This document shows, in pieces, positions 41,501 to 51,900 of a stretch of 64,000 nucleotides of DNA; position 1 is the stretch's first letter, and the number at the start of each line of letters is the position of its first letter. The stretch lies in assembly GCF_000499845.2 (NCBI RefSeq), contig NC_023758.2:44127524-44191523 (forward strand), read 5' to 3'. The notes beneath the pieces are model-generated. The model saw only the letters and a list, made by a program, of their open reading frames with translations. It was not told the DNA's origin and did not search any database. The stretch comes from Phaseolus vulgaris (Eukaryota > Streptophyta > Magnoliopsida > Fabales > Fabaceae). The translations under genes and the position numbers were made by a program.

Positions 41501-41850
41501 TAGGAGATATGATCGAATATATTCTTCTAAAGCATATCCACCCACGAAGGGTACGATGAACTAAAATACAACCTGGGACGAATATTACGATAGAGATCCT
41601 TGATCATGAGATTATGTCATTATTAAATTAATTACGTATAATTGCGTACAAATACAATTAATAATTACATACAATAAAAGTATATAATTTGATAATTATT
41701 ATTTTCTTAATTTAAATAATTTGATGATTATTATTTTTTTAATTTGAACAACAACGACTTTTCAAAGCAAAACACAAGTTTCTAAGTTAAAACTTAGGTT
41801 CATTAACTCAAAACTTAGTGTCATGAACTTAGAAGAAAGAGGTATGACTC
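38568..41850. repeat. Tandem array of a ~1-kb unit, three copies plus a partial fourth
   Basis: Copies start near 38568, 39649 and 40584, with a partial copy from about 41585. Each full copy contains, in order, GGAGTC...AAGTATGA, TCTAGTATYCCATYTATATR, TTGTGACGAASAACYT, ATATATTTGTTTCTATAAAA, TTTAAATTAATGTTTTTCAA, CACTAATCAT and CAACAAC/CAACGG. Nested within are smaller duplications: 32 bp (39233-39264 and 39265-39296), 26 bp (40434-40459 and 40460-40485) and 39 bp (40934-40972 and 40973-41011). On the minus strand, copy 2 keeps a frame of 69 residues (39628-39419) with LLCVQLATVLGPKPASVILP; copy 3 keeps a diverged version (40528-40223). No family recognised. Confidence 0.8.
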
Positions 41851-44401
41851 TTGATTTTTCAATTTATTTATTTTTATTTTGTTTCTTACTCTCTGCGTGA
41901 TATTTGACCAATTATTACATTATTCTATCTTTGTTATTCATTAATGAATGAAAGATGTGTTTTGTTTTTCTTTTTTAATACAAAATTTGTTATAAATTTA
42001 ATATGAATATGATTTTTATCAATCTCATGATCACAATTATACTTGTATTATGTCGCAATTATTGCAGCTATGTTCAGTACTTAACACTACCCATTCTATT
42101 ATCCTATCTGAATCTTAGCTTTGTGTTTTCTATTCTGTTTCAGAAGGAAGCAAGCCATGCCTTCCTTGAATTGTCCCAAGAATTGGGAATGTCACCAATA
42201 ACATAGTATAATTTATTCTTTTATGTTCTTATTTATTCGCTTTAGAAGTTCTATTTCATTAAACGTATGACTGATTTGTATTTTTTATTAGCAATGAAGA
42301 AGAGTTTTGATATATGTAATTTTATGTTAAATTGGAATTTCAAAATAAGGGTTCAGGATATTTAGGTGGATGGATAAAATTCAGAATATTCAATTTCATT
42401 TGATTTGATTTTATTCTCATGGTCAGAAGAGGAATTGACTGCAGGGTTCAAAATTTTGGTTTGTTTTTTTTTTATTATTTCGATCCTCTTATTAACACTT
42501 TCAAAGATCTAAATATTGAGGATTTGGACTTGAATTTCTATAAAATGCTGGATCTGAATTTCTTATATTGTTAGTTTATAATATTTTGCAGGAATTTGCA
42601 AGTTTAGCCAATTTTTTCAAAACACCTGTGGAATATCAGTAGAGGAGAAACAACACTCTGTTAGCTGGTGTAATTGGGAAATAGTTGATCTAAATGGTTA
42701 ATGCCTTAGTGATAATGTCATGAATGGTTTCTTGCAGTGAGATTTTTACCAGTAATCCTTGTTTTTCCTGGGTTATTAGATCTCATTTTACACCTCTTTC
42801 ATCCCAGCCGAAGACCATCATGCCTTCCATCTTGCAAAGTTTGAAAAGAAACAAATAAATATTTAGTTAATTGAATAATAAATGTAGAAGAAAAATGTTA
42901 ATTAGTAGTGACACGTTAGTAATATAGCTTCAAGTTTCTTATATAATATGAAAAATATTTGAAGTCACATAGTTTAGATAAGTTTAATATATTTGTAATA
43001 TAAGTTTATTGATTTATTGTATACTCAATTTAACCGATAATAAAGTGCATAGTCAAATCATAAAATAATTATCTACAATAATAATTTATAAATATTAAAA
43101 AAATTATGTTTTTATTTTATTTTAGTTATTTATGCTTAAAAAAACCTTTAAGTTCACACTAAAAACAACGTGTATTTAATTACTAAATTGTTAAAATAAA
43201 ATACATAAGAGATACCCATTTATTTAAGTTAATATAAAAATTACTGGGATTCAATTTAGGTTTCTAATAATTTTTTGGCTTAGTTACTCGGTTTATCTTT
43301 ACGGTGCAGTAAACTGGAGCATGTTGATTTTGAAAGAGTGAGTGATATTGTTTGGAATTTGTATAACAGATCCTTTAGGTAATGATAGTGCTAAAAGACT
43401 CTTTTTTAATACATCATTTATTATTGAATAAAAGTATCAGTGTGGTTCCTTGAGTGTTTCTTTCTTGAATAGTTTTCAAAAGAAAGAACTTATACTAGTA
43501 GTTCCTAAAGTAAGGAAATCCATTAATTTAGTTCTTAAATTGATTTCAGGACTTTTTTTAAGGATTTTACTTAATTATATATTCATTATCACTTTCTTTC
43601 ACTACTGTGTCAATACTGGGTTTGGTTGGTTAGGTTTTCTAGTTACATAACGAGATAAATACTACTTTGTGAAACCATTTGAAATTAGGAAATTAGAATT
43701 TAGTGTCCCAGCTTCATTGATTAGAATTAGTTAAACATGCGGTGGAAGAGATTGGATGCTCTAATTTTTTTTTCTGGTAAGTGCTAGAGAAGTGTGTCTG
43801 GATAAACTTTTTGATAAATAGATATAATATGACAAAGAAAGGAGAAGGAAAAATGAAATCAATGAACTTATGCACTCGTTAAAAATCATCTTCTACAGAG
43901 AGAATCGAGGAAGGATGGTTTGTTAGTTTGTTTGGAGAGATGTGTTTGGGTGGGAATAGAGGTTGTTTGAGGAGGTAATATATAGAGAAGGAAACTGTCC
44001 CTAGTAAATGTGTTATTCTAATATTATCCTAAGTGGAAAAGGAAATATGCTTAGTTGGGACAATTTATTAATGATGAGGTGTGATATTAATAACTAGTTG
44101 CATAGTTTGTGTTGAACAATAATGTTGTAAATTGAAGAGAGTGTGTATGTGTATGTGTGTGTGGGGTGTGGGTCAATTGGGATGGGGAGGGACTAGGAAG
44201 ATTCATGGTTGAAGTGGGAGGAGGGTTTCTCTTGTTTGTTGTGTGCATTCATTGTCCAAAGTGAAAGTTCTTAGAATGACTTAGAAGGTTCAAGTTACAG
44301 ATTGAGACAACCCTTGTGCTGTCACGAGAGTTGTTTCTGAAGCAGAGAACACTGACAAGTTCAAATGCGTGTCTGTGTGCATTTTCTCTTTCTTTCTGAA
44401 G
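41851..44401. other. Intergenic
   Basis: A short frame at about 42143-42206 contains KEASHAFLELSQELGMSPIT, which looks protein-like but was not placed in any family. From about 43430 to 43560 there is a MITE-like stretch with TAGTTCCTAAAGTAAGG and TTTAGTTCTTAAATTG phrases. No complete gene. Confidence 0.4.
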
Positions 44402-44930
44402 GGGTTCCTCAGTTCTCTTCACCTTATTCCCAGTCAAAAGAAGCCATTCACAGTTATTGATGGTGTCAGTGGAATCATCAAGCCTAAAAGGTAAGAGGGT
44501 GGAGTTGACCTTTGTGGAATTGGTATGTAGGATTGTTGAGGAACTAAACTGAACTATTTTTTCTCAACATAATTTGTTTTGGATTATGCAGAATGACACT
44601 TATTTTAGGCCCTCCAAGGTTTGGAAAGACCACATTAGTGTTGGCACTGGCTGGAAGACTTGAAAGATCTAGAAGTAAGGACGTGCTTTTGTTTCAGTAA
44701 CTGCTCAGATGAATAAGAATCATGTAAGGTTTATGATTCGTTTTACTTTATTGCTGATGAATTGCAGTTCTCGGGGCGAGTTTCGCATAATGGTCGTGGG
44801 ATGGAAGAATTTGTGCCTCAAGAGAACATCAGCTTACATAAGTCAAACTGATCTACACATAGGAGAAATGACACTGAGAGAAACATTGGTCTTTTCAACA
44901 AGGTGTCAATGAATTGGAACCCGTTATGGT
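44402..44930 (+). pseudogene. PDR-type ABCG transporter fragment (first nucleotide-binding domain)
   Basis: Three exon-like pieces match the start of the first ATP-binding domain of plant pleiotropic drug resistance (full-size ABCG) transporters. 44402-44490 reads GFLSSLHLIPSQKKPFTVID and GVSGIIKPKR; 44592-44674 gives MTLILGPPRFGKTTLVLALA with an intact Walker A (GPPRFGKT); 44768 to about 44930 gives [18 protein letters not shown] then [20 protein letters not shown]. Introns between them are kept, so this is a genomic, not processed, fragment. Lesions: one extra base after the FVPQ codons (near 44822) and a TGA at 44910-44912 where the family has Gly after RCQ. The donor after the second piece is doubtful. 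The remaining domains and membrane segments are absent nearby. Confidence 0.85.
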
Positions 44931-45365
44931 AGGTAAGCCCTTTGAAAACAACAGGCATCCTTGATGCCAGGTCTAGAAACATTTGGTTATTATATTTTGT
45001 ATTCTTTAAAAATACAATAACATAACAAAGGATTTTAAGAGCATGCTTTGATATTTGTAAGAAATATATAGGTAGTATGAAGACCAACTACTTCATTATA
45101 CATGAGTGTATATGTTGTGTTCTCATGAGAACAACTGCATGAAAAGTAACACATTAATTAACTAACCTCATTTTATCATGCATTACATGATGAAATGTAG
45201 CGACAACATGTAGCGACAACATGTATCTTTCTTAACACACATTATTATGCTTTATGACATCGCATTGACGAATGAGTCACAAATAAAACTAGAGTGGAAT
45301 AATAACAGACATAACATGTATAAGGTAATAATAACATGTAACAAGGTAATCAGATAACACGTAAC

Positions 45366-45784
45366 ACGTAGCGGGTAGCGGGTAGCGGGTAGCGGGTAGC
45401 GGGTAGATAACACGTAACACGTAGCGGGTAGCGGGTAGCGGGTAGCGGGTAGCGGGTAGCGGGTAGCGGGTAGCGGGTAGCGGGTAGCGGGTAGCGGGTA
45501 GCGGGTAGCGGGTAGCGGGTAGCGGGTAGCGGGTAGATAACACGTAACACGTAGCGGGTAGCGGGTAGCGGGTAGCGGGTAGCGGGTAGCGGGTAGCGGT
45601 AGCGGGTAGCGGGTAGCGGGTAGCGGGTAGCGGGTAGCGGGTAGCGGGTAGCGGGTAGCGGGTAGCGGGTAGCGGGTAGCGGGTAGCGGGTAGCGGGTAG
45701 CGGGTAGCGGGTAGCGGGTAGCGGGTAGCGGGTAGCGGGTAGCGGGTAGCGGGTAGCGGGTAGCGGGTAGCGGGTAGCGGGTAG
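45366..45784. repeat. 7-bp minisatellite, GTAGCGG, about 54 copies
   Basis: Nearly perfect tandem heptamers in three blocks, 45369-45404, about 45419-45535 and about 45550-45784, separated by a spacer of the type GTAGATAACACGTAACAC. One unit near 45597 lacks a base. The minus strand has no stop in any of its three frames across the array, so it gives three overlapping open frames of 303, 241 and 226 codons (46163-45252, 46014-45289, 46030-45350), all translating as repeats of the same PLPATRY heptapeptide. The peptide is a by-product of a 7-bp period and is not called as a gene. Confidence 0.95.
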
Positions 45785-45939
45785 CATGGTAGCGGGTAGC
45801 ATGTAGCGGGTAGCATGTAGCGGGTAGCATGTAGCGGGTAGCATGTAGCGGGTAGCATGTAGCGGGTAGCATGTAGCGGGTAGCATGTAGCGGGTAGCAT
45901 GTAGCGGGTAGCATGTAGCGGGTAGCATGTAGCGGGTAG
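45785..45939. repeat. 14-bp higher-order repeat, about 11 copies
   Basis: Alternation of GTAGCGG with a variant GTAGCAT heptamer, giving a 14-bp unit GTAGCGGGTAGCAT. It directly continues the heptamer array and evidently arose from it. Confidence 0.95.
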
Positions 45940-46060
45940 CAGGTGAACAAGTGAGCAGGTGAACAAGTGAGCAGGTGAACAAGTGAGCAGGTGAACAAGT
46001 GAGCAGGCAGGCAAACAGGCAAACAGGCAAACAGGCAGGTAACTAGATAACCAAGTAGTG
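45940..46060. repeat. 16-bp and 8-bp tandem repeats ending the minisatellite
   Basis: Four copies of CAGGTGAACAAGTGAG (about 45940-46003), then three to four copies of CAGGCAAA, then degenerate GGTAAC/AGATAA phrases up to the inverted repeat border at about 46085. These look like successive generations of slippage products. Confidence 0.9.
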
Positions 46061-46084
46061 GGTAACCCGATAACAAGATAAACA

Positions 46085-46906
46085 GGTAGAAGGTAACAAA
46101 AGATAAAATAAAATCTAGAAAGAAAGAGATGACAAAAAAATCAAATGTGAATTTGTTTCTCAATGTACAAACCTTATTTGAATGTGAATCCAGCTTCCTC
46201 GGATCTGCTTGGCTTTGGAAGAACTAATCCGAGCAAAGAAAAAAAGGATGAAGAAAGCCAGATTAATTGTTAGACATTGATCGGTAAGGGATACGAATAA
46301 AAACCAGTGTTCTCTTCTCAATATATATCAGAAAAGTTAAAATTTACAATTTAAAAATTCCAGACTTAGGGAATTGCGAAATTAATTTAAAAGCCAGAAG
46401 AACTTACGAGATGCCTGGTAAAATTTCAAAAATGTTGTATCGACATAAAAATGGAATCTTAGGGAATGATATGGGTTTGGAAAAAGAATGCAGGTGAAGA
46501 AATGAATAGCATAACCTTCAAAGATTTCCTGCTATATGAGAAGGAAGAAGAAAACTTATTATGATTGGACGTAATCGCTTGAACCTCTCTTCTCTTTTGA
46601 ATCGTTGAAGCCTACTTTTATCCTAATGCTTATAGTAATATTCCTACAAATATATATAGTGCTCGTTCTATTTAGATAATTATAGCGGAACTAACTTTTG
46701 AAATTTAAATTTGGCAAAAATAATAATTATTCAACTTTAACTAACTTATTCTATTAAGTTTAAATAAATTTTGAGTTTGACTTATTCTAAACATTAAATT
46801 TTATTTTATTTTGTTTGACTTATTAAAAACATTAAACTTTTTTTATCAAAAAATAATTCATATATTTAAAAAATTAGTTTTTACACAAATACGATTTAGA
46901 ATCAGG
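46085..46906 (-). repeat. Dispersed repeat, inverted partner of 33310-34205
   Basis: The reverse complement matches 33310-34205 collinearly (landmarks given there). One border falls where the minisatellite ends (46085); the other is near 46906, after which a different repeat starts. Confidence 0.85.
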
Positions 46907-46924
46907 TGATTAAAGTTTAGATTT

Positions 46925-47112
46925 TTTCTGTTTACCAAAAAAGAAAAAAAGTTTAGAGTCAACTCATTTAAATATAATAAAGTTTAATAGCAAAATTTAA
47001 TTAATTTATTTAACTTAACTAAATCAGTAATTAGCAAATTTAACTGAATAATTCAGTGAATAGTTTAACTCGGTTGCATTCCTACCACATTCAATTCAAA
47101 GCATCTGATTAA
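46925..47112 (-). repeat. Dispersed repeat, inverted partner of 56650-56830
   Basis: The reverse complement shares GGAATGCAACCGAGT, TGAATTATTCAGTTAAATT, AGTTAAGTTAAAT and ATTTAAATGAGTTGA with 56650-56830. It sits between the 33-kb-type repeat and the 32-kb-type repeat, making a mosaic. Confidence 0.75.
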
Positions 47113-47230
47113 GAATTTTATTTTCATAAACATGTTTAAAAAATCTTACCTAAGAATTTAGGGAGACTACTTTTTCTAAGTCAAACAAAAAAAATATTTT
47201 TAACTTTTTTCCTTTTTATTTTTATTATTA
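47113..47230. repeat. Dispersed repeat, direct copy of 32070-32190
   Basis: Matches 32070-32190 in the same orientation, including CATAAACATGTTTAAAAAAT and TTAGGGAGACTAC. Confidence 0.8.
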
Positions 47231-47444
47231 TTATTATTATTATTTATTTTTAATTATAATTATGAAAATTGGAAGTTTATTGTTTTGCTTGCCTCGTGAG
47301 TTTTATGCTAGTGTAAACCGTATATATAATTAAGAGGTTTTGTCCATAAATGTGGCAATATTTTGATTAATTTCCATTGGTGATGAATGTCAACGTAGTA
47401 ATTTAGTTAATATAAATTTGGTTGTTATTTAATAAATTTCTTGC

Positions 47445-47640
47445 AAGGTTGAATTAGGTTTAATCCAGTTCTTAATATGGTATCCAGTCACCTGTTATTG
47501 GACACAACCGCTATTAGATCACTCATAATATATAGTCTTACGTACAAATTAGCAGGTTTAATGTGAGAGGGTGTGTTGGATATCTCACATCAACTAGAGA
47601 TTATGACATTTTATAATATACAAGTGAAATGAGTACAATT
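47445..47640 (+). mobile_element. TRIM-like retroelement relic
   Basis: Order on the plus strand: end of a left LTR (TTGAATTAGGTTTAATCCAG), a primer-binding-site-like ATGGTATCCAG at about 47477, an internal region with CACCTGTTATTGG and CGCTATTAGATCACTCATAA, a purine tract GTGAGAGGGTG, then an LTR start TGTTGGATATCTCACATCAA at about 47573. This is the layout of a terminal-repeat retrotransposon in miniature, primed by initiator tRNA-Met. The left LTR is mostly missing. Confidence 0.55.
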
Positions 47641-47689
47641 GCATATCTGGTTGAGTTTTTAAATGAACAAGTTAATTAAGAGAAGAAAA

Positions 47690-48170
47690 CGTATAAAACA
47701 AATTGAACTAAAAAAAAGTCATAATAGAGTACGGTTGTAGTCAAAACCATAGTTTATGATCAACTACATGTGTTGGTTATGGACAAAATTGTTGCCTATA
47801 GTAGCTCATAAACTACGACCATAGTCTATGGGAGAGACCATGCAAGAAAAGGGTATAGGCGTCGATTCTTGTAATAATTTTCGCATATACCCTAAGTATA
47901 TTAACATATTATATTATGTAAGAAATACGCGTCGGTTACTAAAATAATTGGTGCCTATAGTGGCATTAATAGACTACAGTTCATAGTTGTAGTTTATAAG
48001 TCAAAACTATAGATAACTTATTCATAGACTATGGTTGTAAAATCGGTGCCTAAGATCCTTAAAAATTATTGTTTAAGAGCATTTTTACACTAATGTGTTT
48101 TGGTGCAATTCAACATATGCAGATATAAACTGAGAAGCTGTACTACGGTTGTAAAATCGGCGCCTAACCA
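47690..48170. repeat. Array of CACTA-like subterminal motifs
   Basis: A 26-bp motif of the form ACTAYGGTTGTAAAATCGG plus YGCCTAA occurs at 48028-48053 and 48142-48167. Related phrases in both orientations (TTGGTGCCTATAGTGG, ACTACGACCATAGTCTATGG) occur from about 47725. Such arrays are typical near the ends of CACTA (En/Spm) transposons; no CACTA terminus or target duplication was found. Confidence 0.45.
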
Positions 48171-48174
48171 TCTC

Positions 48175-48975
48175 CATTTGTCGGAATTTTCCGTATGCAA
48201 GTGTATTGTTGTTTGCTCAGTGAGGAGATGTTCTTCAAGTATTCTCTCCCATTCAAACAAACTCTTTCTCCATAGTAAATTTCACTGCCATCCAGTGTCT
48301 GTCCAAAAACCTACTTTCCTTACTTTTGTCCCTTGATTCAATGATATGGAATACAACCTTGGAAATCTATTTCTAATGGAATCATTACCTATCTCTTATC
48401 CTCGCAAAACCTAACCATATTTCCTTATGCTAGTTCACACTTGACAGCTTGATAAAGCTAATTATCATTAGCTCCAACTTAAAAGACCTTACCTATATCT
48501 CTCCACCACCTAGAATGATATCTCATTGTCACTTTGTGATGTTGTGTATCTCTATTTCATGTTTAGATATTATGATATCTCTCCATTTCCATTTTTTTCA
48601 TCCAGAATTCTCCATCTCCACTTGGCAAATAAGGCTATATTAAATTTAGCTATGTCTTTGATACCCAAACATCCCTCCCCTTTTGGTCTACAAAGTTTTT
48701 CCCAGTTAATCCATGCTATTTTAATAGACTCACTCTCCCAACTCTATAGAAATTTTCTCTGAATTGTAGTAATATCTTGACAAACCGATACATGAGTCTT
48801 ATACAAGAAGAGGTAGTATAGAGGTAAAACATTTAGGTCTGATTTAATAAGGCACATTCTTTCAGCATAAATTATATGTCTACCTTTTTATTTAGACAAT
48901 TTTATCCTAATTTTATCCAAAGAGAGACTCCCAAGAAGTTATACTTCCAGGATTTCCATTATTGATAAGCCAAAT
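48175..48975 (-). mobile_element. LINE (L1-type) relic, 3' part of the reverse transcriptase ORF
   Basis: On the minus strand, translated in shifting frames, the segment gives the plant LINE landmarks: LGVSLW (48955 region), ECALLNQ/RMCLIKS, QRKFL followed by IKIAWINWEKLCRPKG, LGIKDIAKFNIALFAKWRWR (about 48670-48600), and further on RFPRLYSISLNQGTKVRKVG and LLWRKSLFEWEREYL (about 48370-48210). These correspond to the region after the RT catalytic core and before or around the zf-RVT domain. Several frameshifts and stops are present, and neither the RT core nor the endonuclease is seen nearby. A dead fragment. Confidence 0.85.
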
Positions 48976-51900
48976 ACTTAGATGGCATAGTCATTTAATG
49001 ATTAAACATAATTTTTTTCACATGGACATCAATAAATATATGTATATTTATTTATTGATGATCTTACTATTGTAAAAAAAAATTAACATGGTTTGACGTA
49101 AACAATTATAACAATATAAAATTATAATTTAATGGTTAGATTGATAAATGTTTATTTTCATATTTGAGAGTGTTAAATGTTATATTGGTATAATTCGATT
49201 CATCCTCTCCGTATATAATATGACAAAAAGCATTATTTTAGGAGTGTGAGAATAGGTAATTTTGAACATATGAGAACGAATAAATCTAAGTTATATAATT
49301 TTATTCTGTAAATTCTGTTTATAAACATGGTATATAAACTATGGTGATAATAATTTAGTTAAGAATTGTGGGATTACTTAGCATGGCATGTGTGTGTGTA
49401 TGTATTGAAATATGATGTAATTATTTAGATTTATCGATGATGTTGAATAGCATTATTCTGAGTGGATGATGATAGGAGATGTTTATGAGTAGGACTTTAT
49501 TGCATGCACATCGTTTAGTATGATTGATTGATTGTTATCTGATGAATAATGGAGAGAGCATGATGTATGAAGAAACGAAAGGTGAATATGTTGACAAGGA
49601 AGGACAAATCACTTTCAGTAATGGCTTGTTAATTAATTAATGAATGAATGAATGAATGAGAGAAGTTCCGTGCGCAACGCATGGTTCTCGTGTGTTCTTG
49701 AAAAATTGCATTCGAACCAAACGAGAAGAGGAATGTGATGTGAAAATATATAGAGAAGGCAGAGAAAATTGGTTAGGATAGGACTCGAAAGAAGAGCTTT
49801 CGAAAGGCCATTCTTGAACCCAACAAGGGTGGCACAACTTTTGAGTCCTTTATCCAAAAGTGGAAATGTGAAATTCCTCACTCTAAGCAAGTCACTATAG
49901 TCCGGACTCTGAGGAGGCCATTTTGAAGAGGAAGAGTTGAATTCGATGACACCCTTTAACTCTCTTTGGTATGGTGGTGGGAAAGTGAATGCATGGGGTG
50001 GTGTCAGATCTGACCCAATCCTCCTCGTAAAGATGTATGTTCTTCCATATATGCATAACTATTCTCAAAAGTGACTATCCTTCTGTAAGGGCATTTCCCC
50101 ACCCTTTTTATGCTCTTACATTAAATCCCTCCCTCCTTTCTCACTGCTTCTCTTCTGGAATTCAACTAAGTTCCCTTCCTTCAATATCACATTTTCAGAA
50201 ACCCCTTTTATTACTTCCTCACTCTTCTCTTCAATAAATTCTTTTCCTTCCATAGTAACCAAAATTTCAACGCCAACTAGCTACCACACCTTTACTTCTC
50301 TTCATATAACTTTCAGTTTCACTACCACATACACACACATTTACATTTCAATCAAATCTTTCTCCTAAAACTCTATCTAAACAACGCTACCTCTTCTCTA
50401 TCTCACTAAATGTCTCTTTGTGCGTCCATGGAATCAATCAAATTGTTTTAACGTCTGTGCTAGGTCCACTTCATCATTACTTTTCAGGTTTCAATACAAA
50501 CTTTCCAAAACCATGTGTAAGACCCTAAATGCTAATTAATTTCGCATTACTACACCCTAAAAAAACCTCTCAACACACCTACTGCACTCCTATTTTCATA
50601 CTGATATAAACTTTGTTGTCTTCACTCTTAAATTAATTGATCTTACAACAATGCTCACACATGAGTTTTAAACTAATTTTTATTGATTCAGATTGCATGA
50701 GATTTGTTAAATTTACTTTACTCGTCAGTGTGGTTATTAATGAATGGTCTTGTATGTCAATAAATTTCACCCCGAGATACAAACACTGCACGTACATTCA
50801 CATGGATGGTACATAAATGTAATCGATAGCGCAATAATTTCCTAACAACCAAAGAAAATTATTTCAAACACAGTACCTACAAAAATAATAATTGTAATTA
50901 GTTTACAGTTTCTGTTAAAATAGAGATAATGGGGTGTACTATAGTTGGAAAAGAAAGATCCATTGAGTTGTATTAATATCTTTTCATAATTAATTAAATA
51001 GTATGGAGTCGTACTTGACGTATGCAAAGGAAATTAGGGTTTACGTTTGTGTTTGCCAAGTGCTAACTCCTTTGGTTATTCATTTTTCCATCGTCTCTGA
51101 CTTGCTGAACTTATATTATTGAGAAATTTTTTCTTTAACAGGGAAAATTTATGTAAGTAGCTATTGATTATGCAAAGTTAATGAAAAGTTAACATTTTTA
51201 GGTTGGTGGTAAAAAATATGGGAACAATTTGAAAGTGTAAAAATGCATGTATTTTTTGTAAATGACAATATTAGCAATAATATGATTTTGGTTGTGATCC
51301 TAGCTAGATTACTAAATAGATTTGTTGAGACAGAGTACAGGAGTAGCTGATAGAGAAAAGCAAAAGGCAAGGAACCAAACCTGCGATAGATTTGTTTTTG
51401 TGACCAAAGCCAATTAAGTGAGATGGATGAGGAAGGAAAGCGTAGCCATCACAAAATGATTGCTTTGTGCATGCGCATACAACAACATAGAATTATAATA
51501 TATAGACACAGTGAAAGTCATGCGCAGGTGTGTGAGTTTGTGTGAGTGTGTGTGTGTTGTACTTGAGAACTCTGAAAAAATATTAAGAAAGAAAATAATA
51601 ACAGAAGAAGAAATCATCACACACTGCTGTGTTCCCCACCCTCTGATCATATATCATGCATCAACCTCAACCTAGCTGATGTAACATGGTTTGGCATATC
51701 ACCAACTTTGTTGCTTCTCATTTCTCATTCTATCTTCTAACTTCTAACATTACACATAACTTGTTACACTTGTGCCAATGAATACAGAACATATACACAC
51801 CAACACAAAGACCTGCTTCTGCGAGAATCGTCATAAAGATATATAGCAGCACAACCCTTTTCACTTTCCTTCATGCTTCGTGACCCAACATATATACGAG

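Noticed and set aside
45252..46163. Minus-strand frames of 303, 241 and 226 codons over the minisatellite
   Set aside because: They are by-products of a stop-free 7-bp unit. All three frames give the same repeat peptide, and the non-repetitive ends look like no known protein.
49633..49930. Possible gene (85-codon minus frame; plus-strand phrase with KWKCEIPHSKQ)
   Set aside because: Neither reading extends into a supported exon set or matches a family I know; composition alone is not enough.
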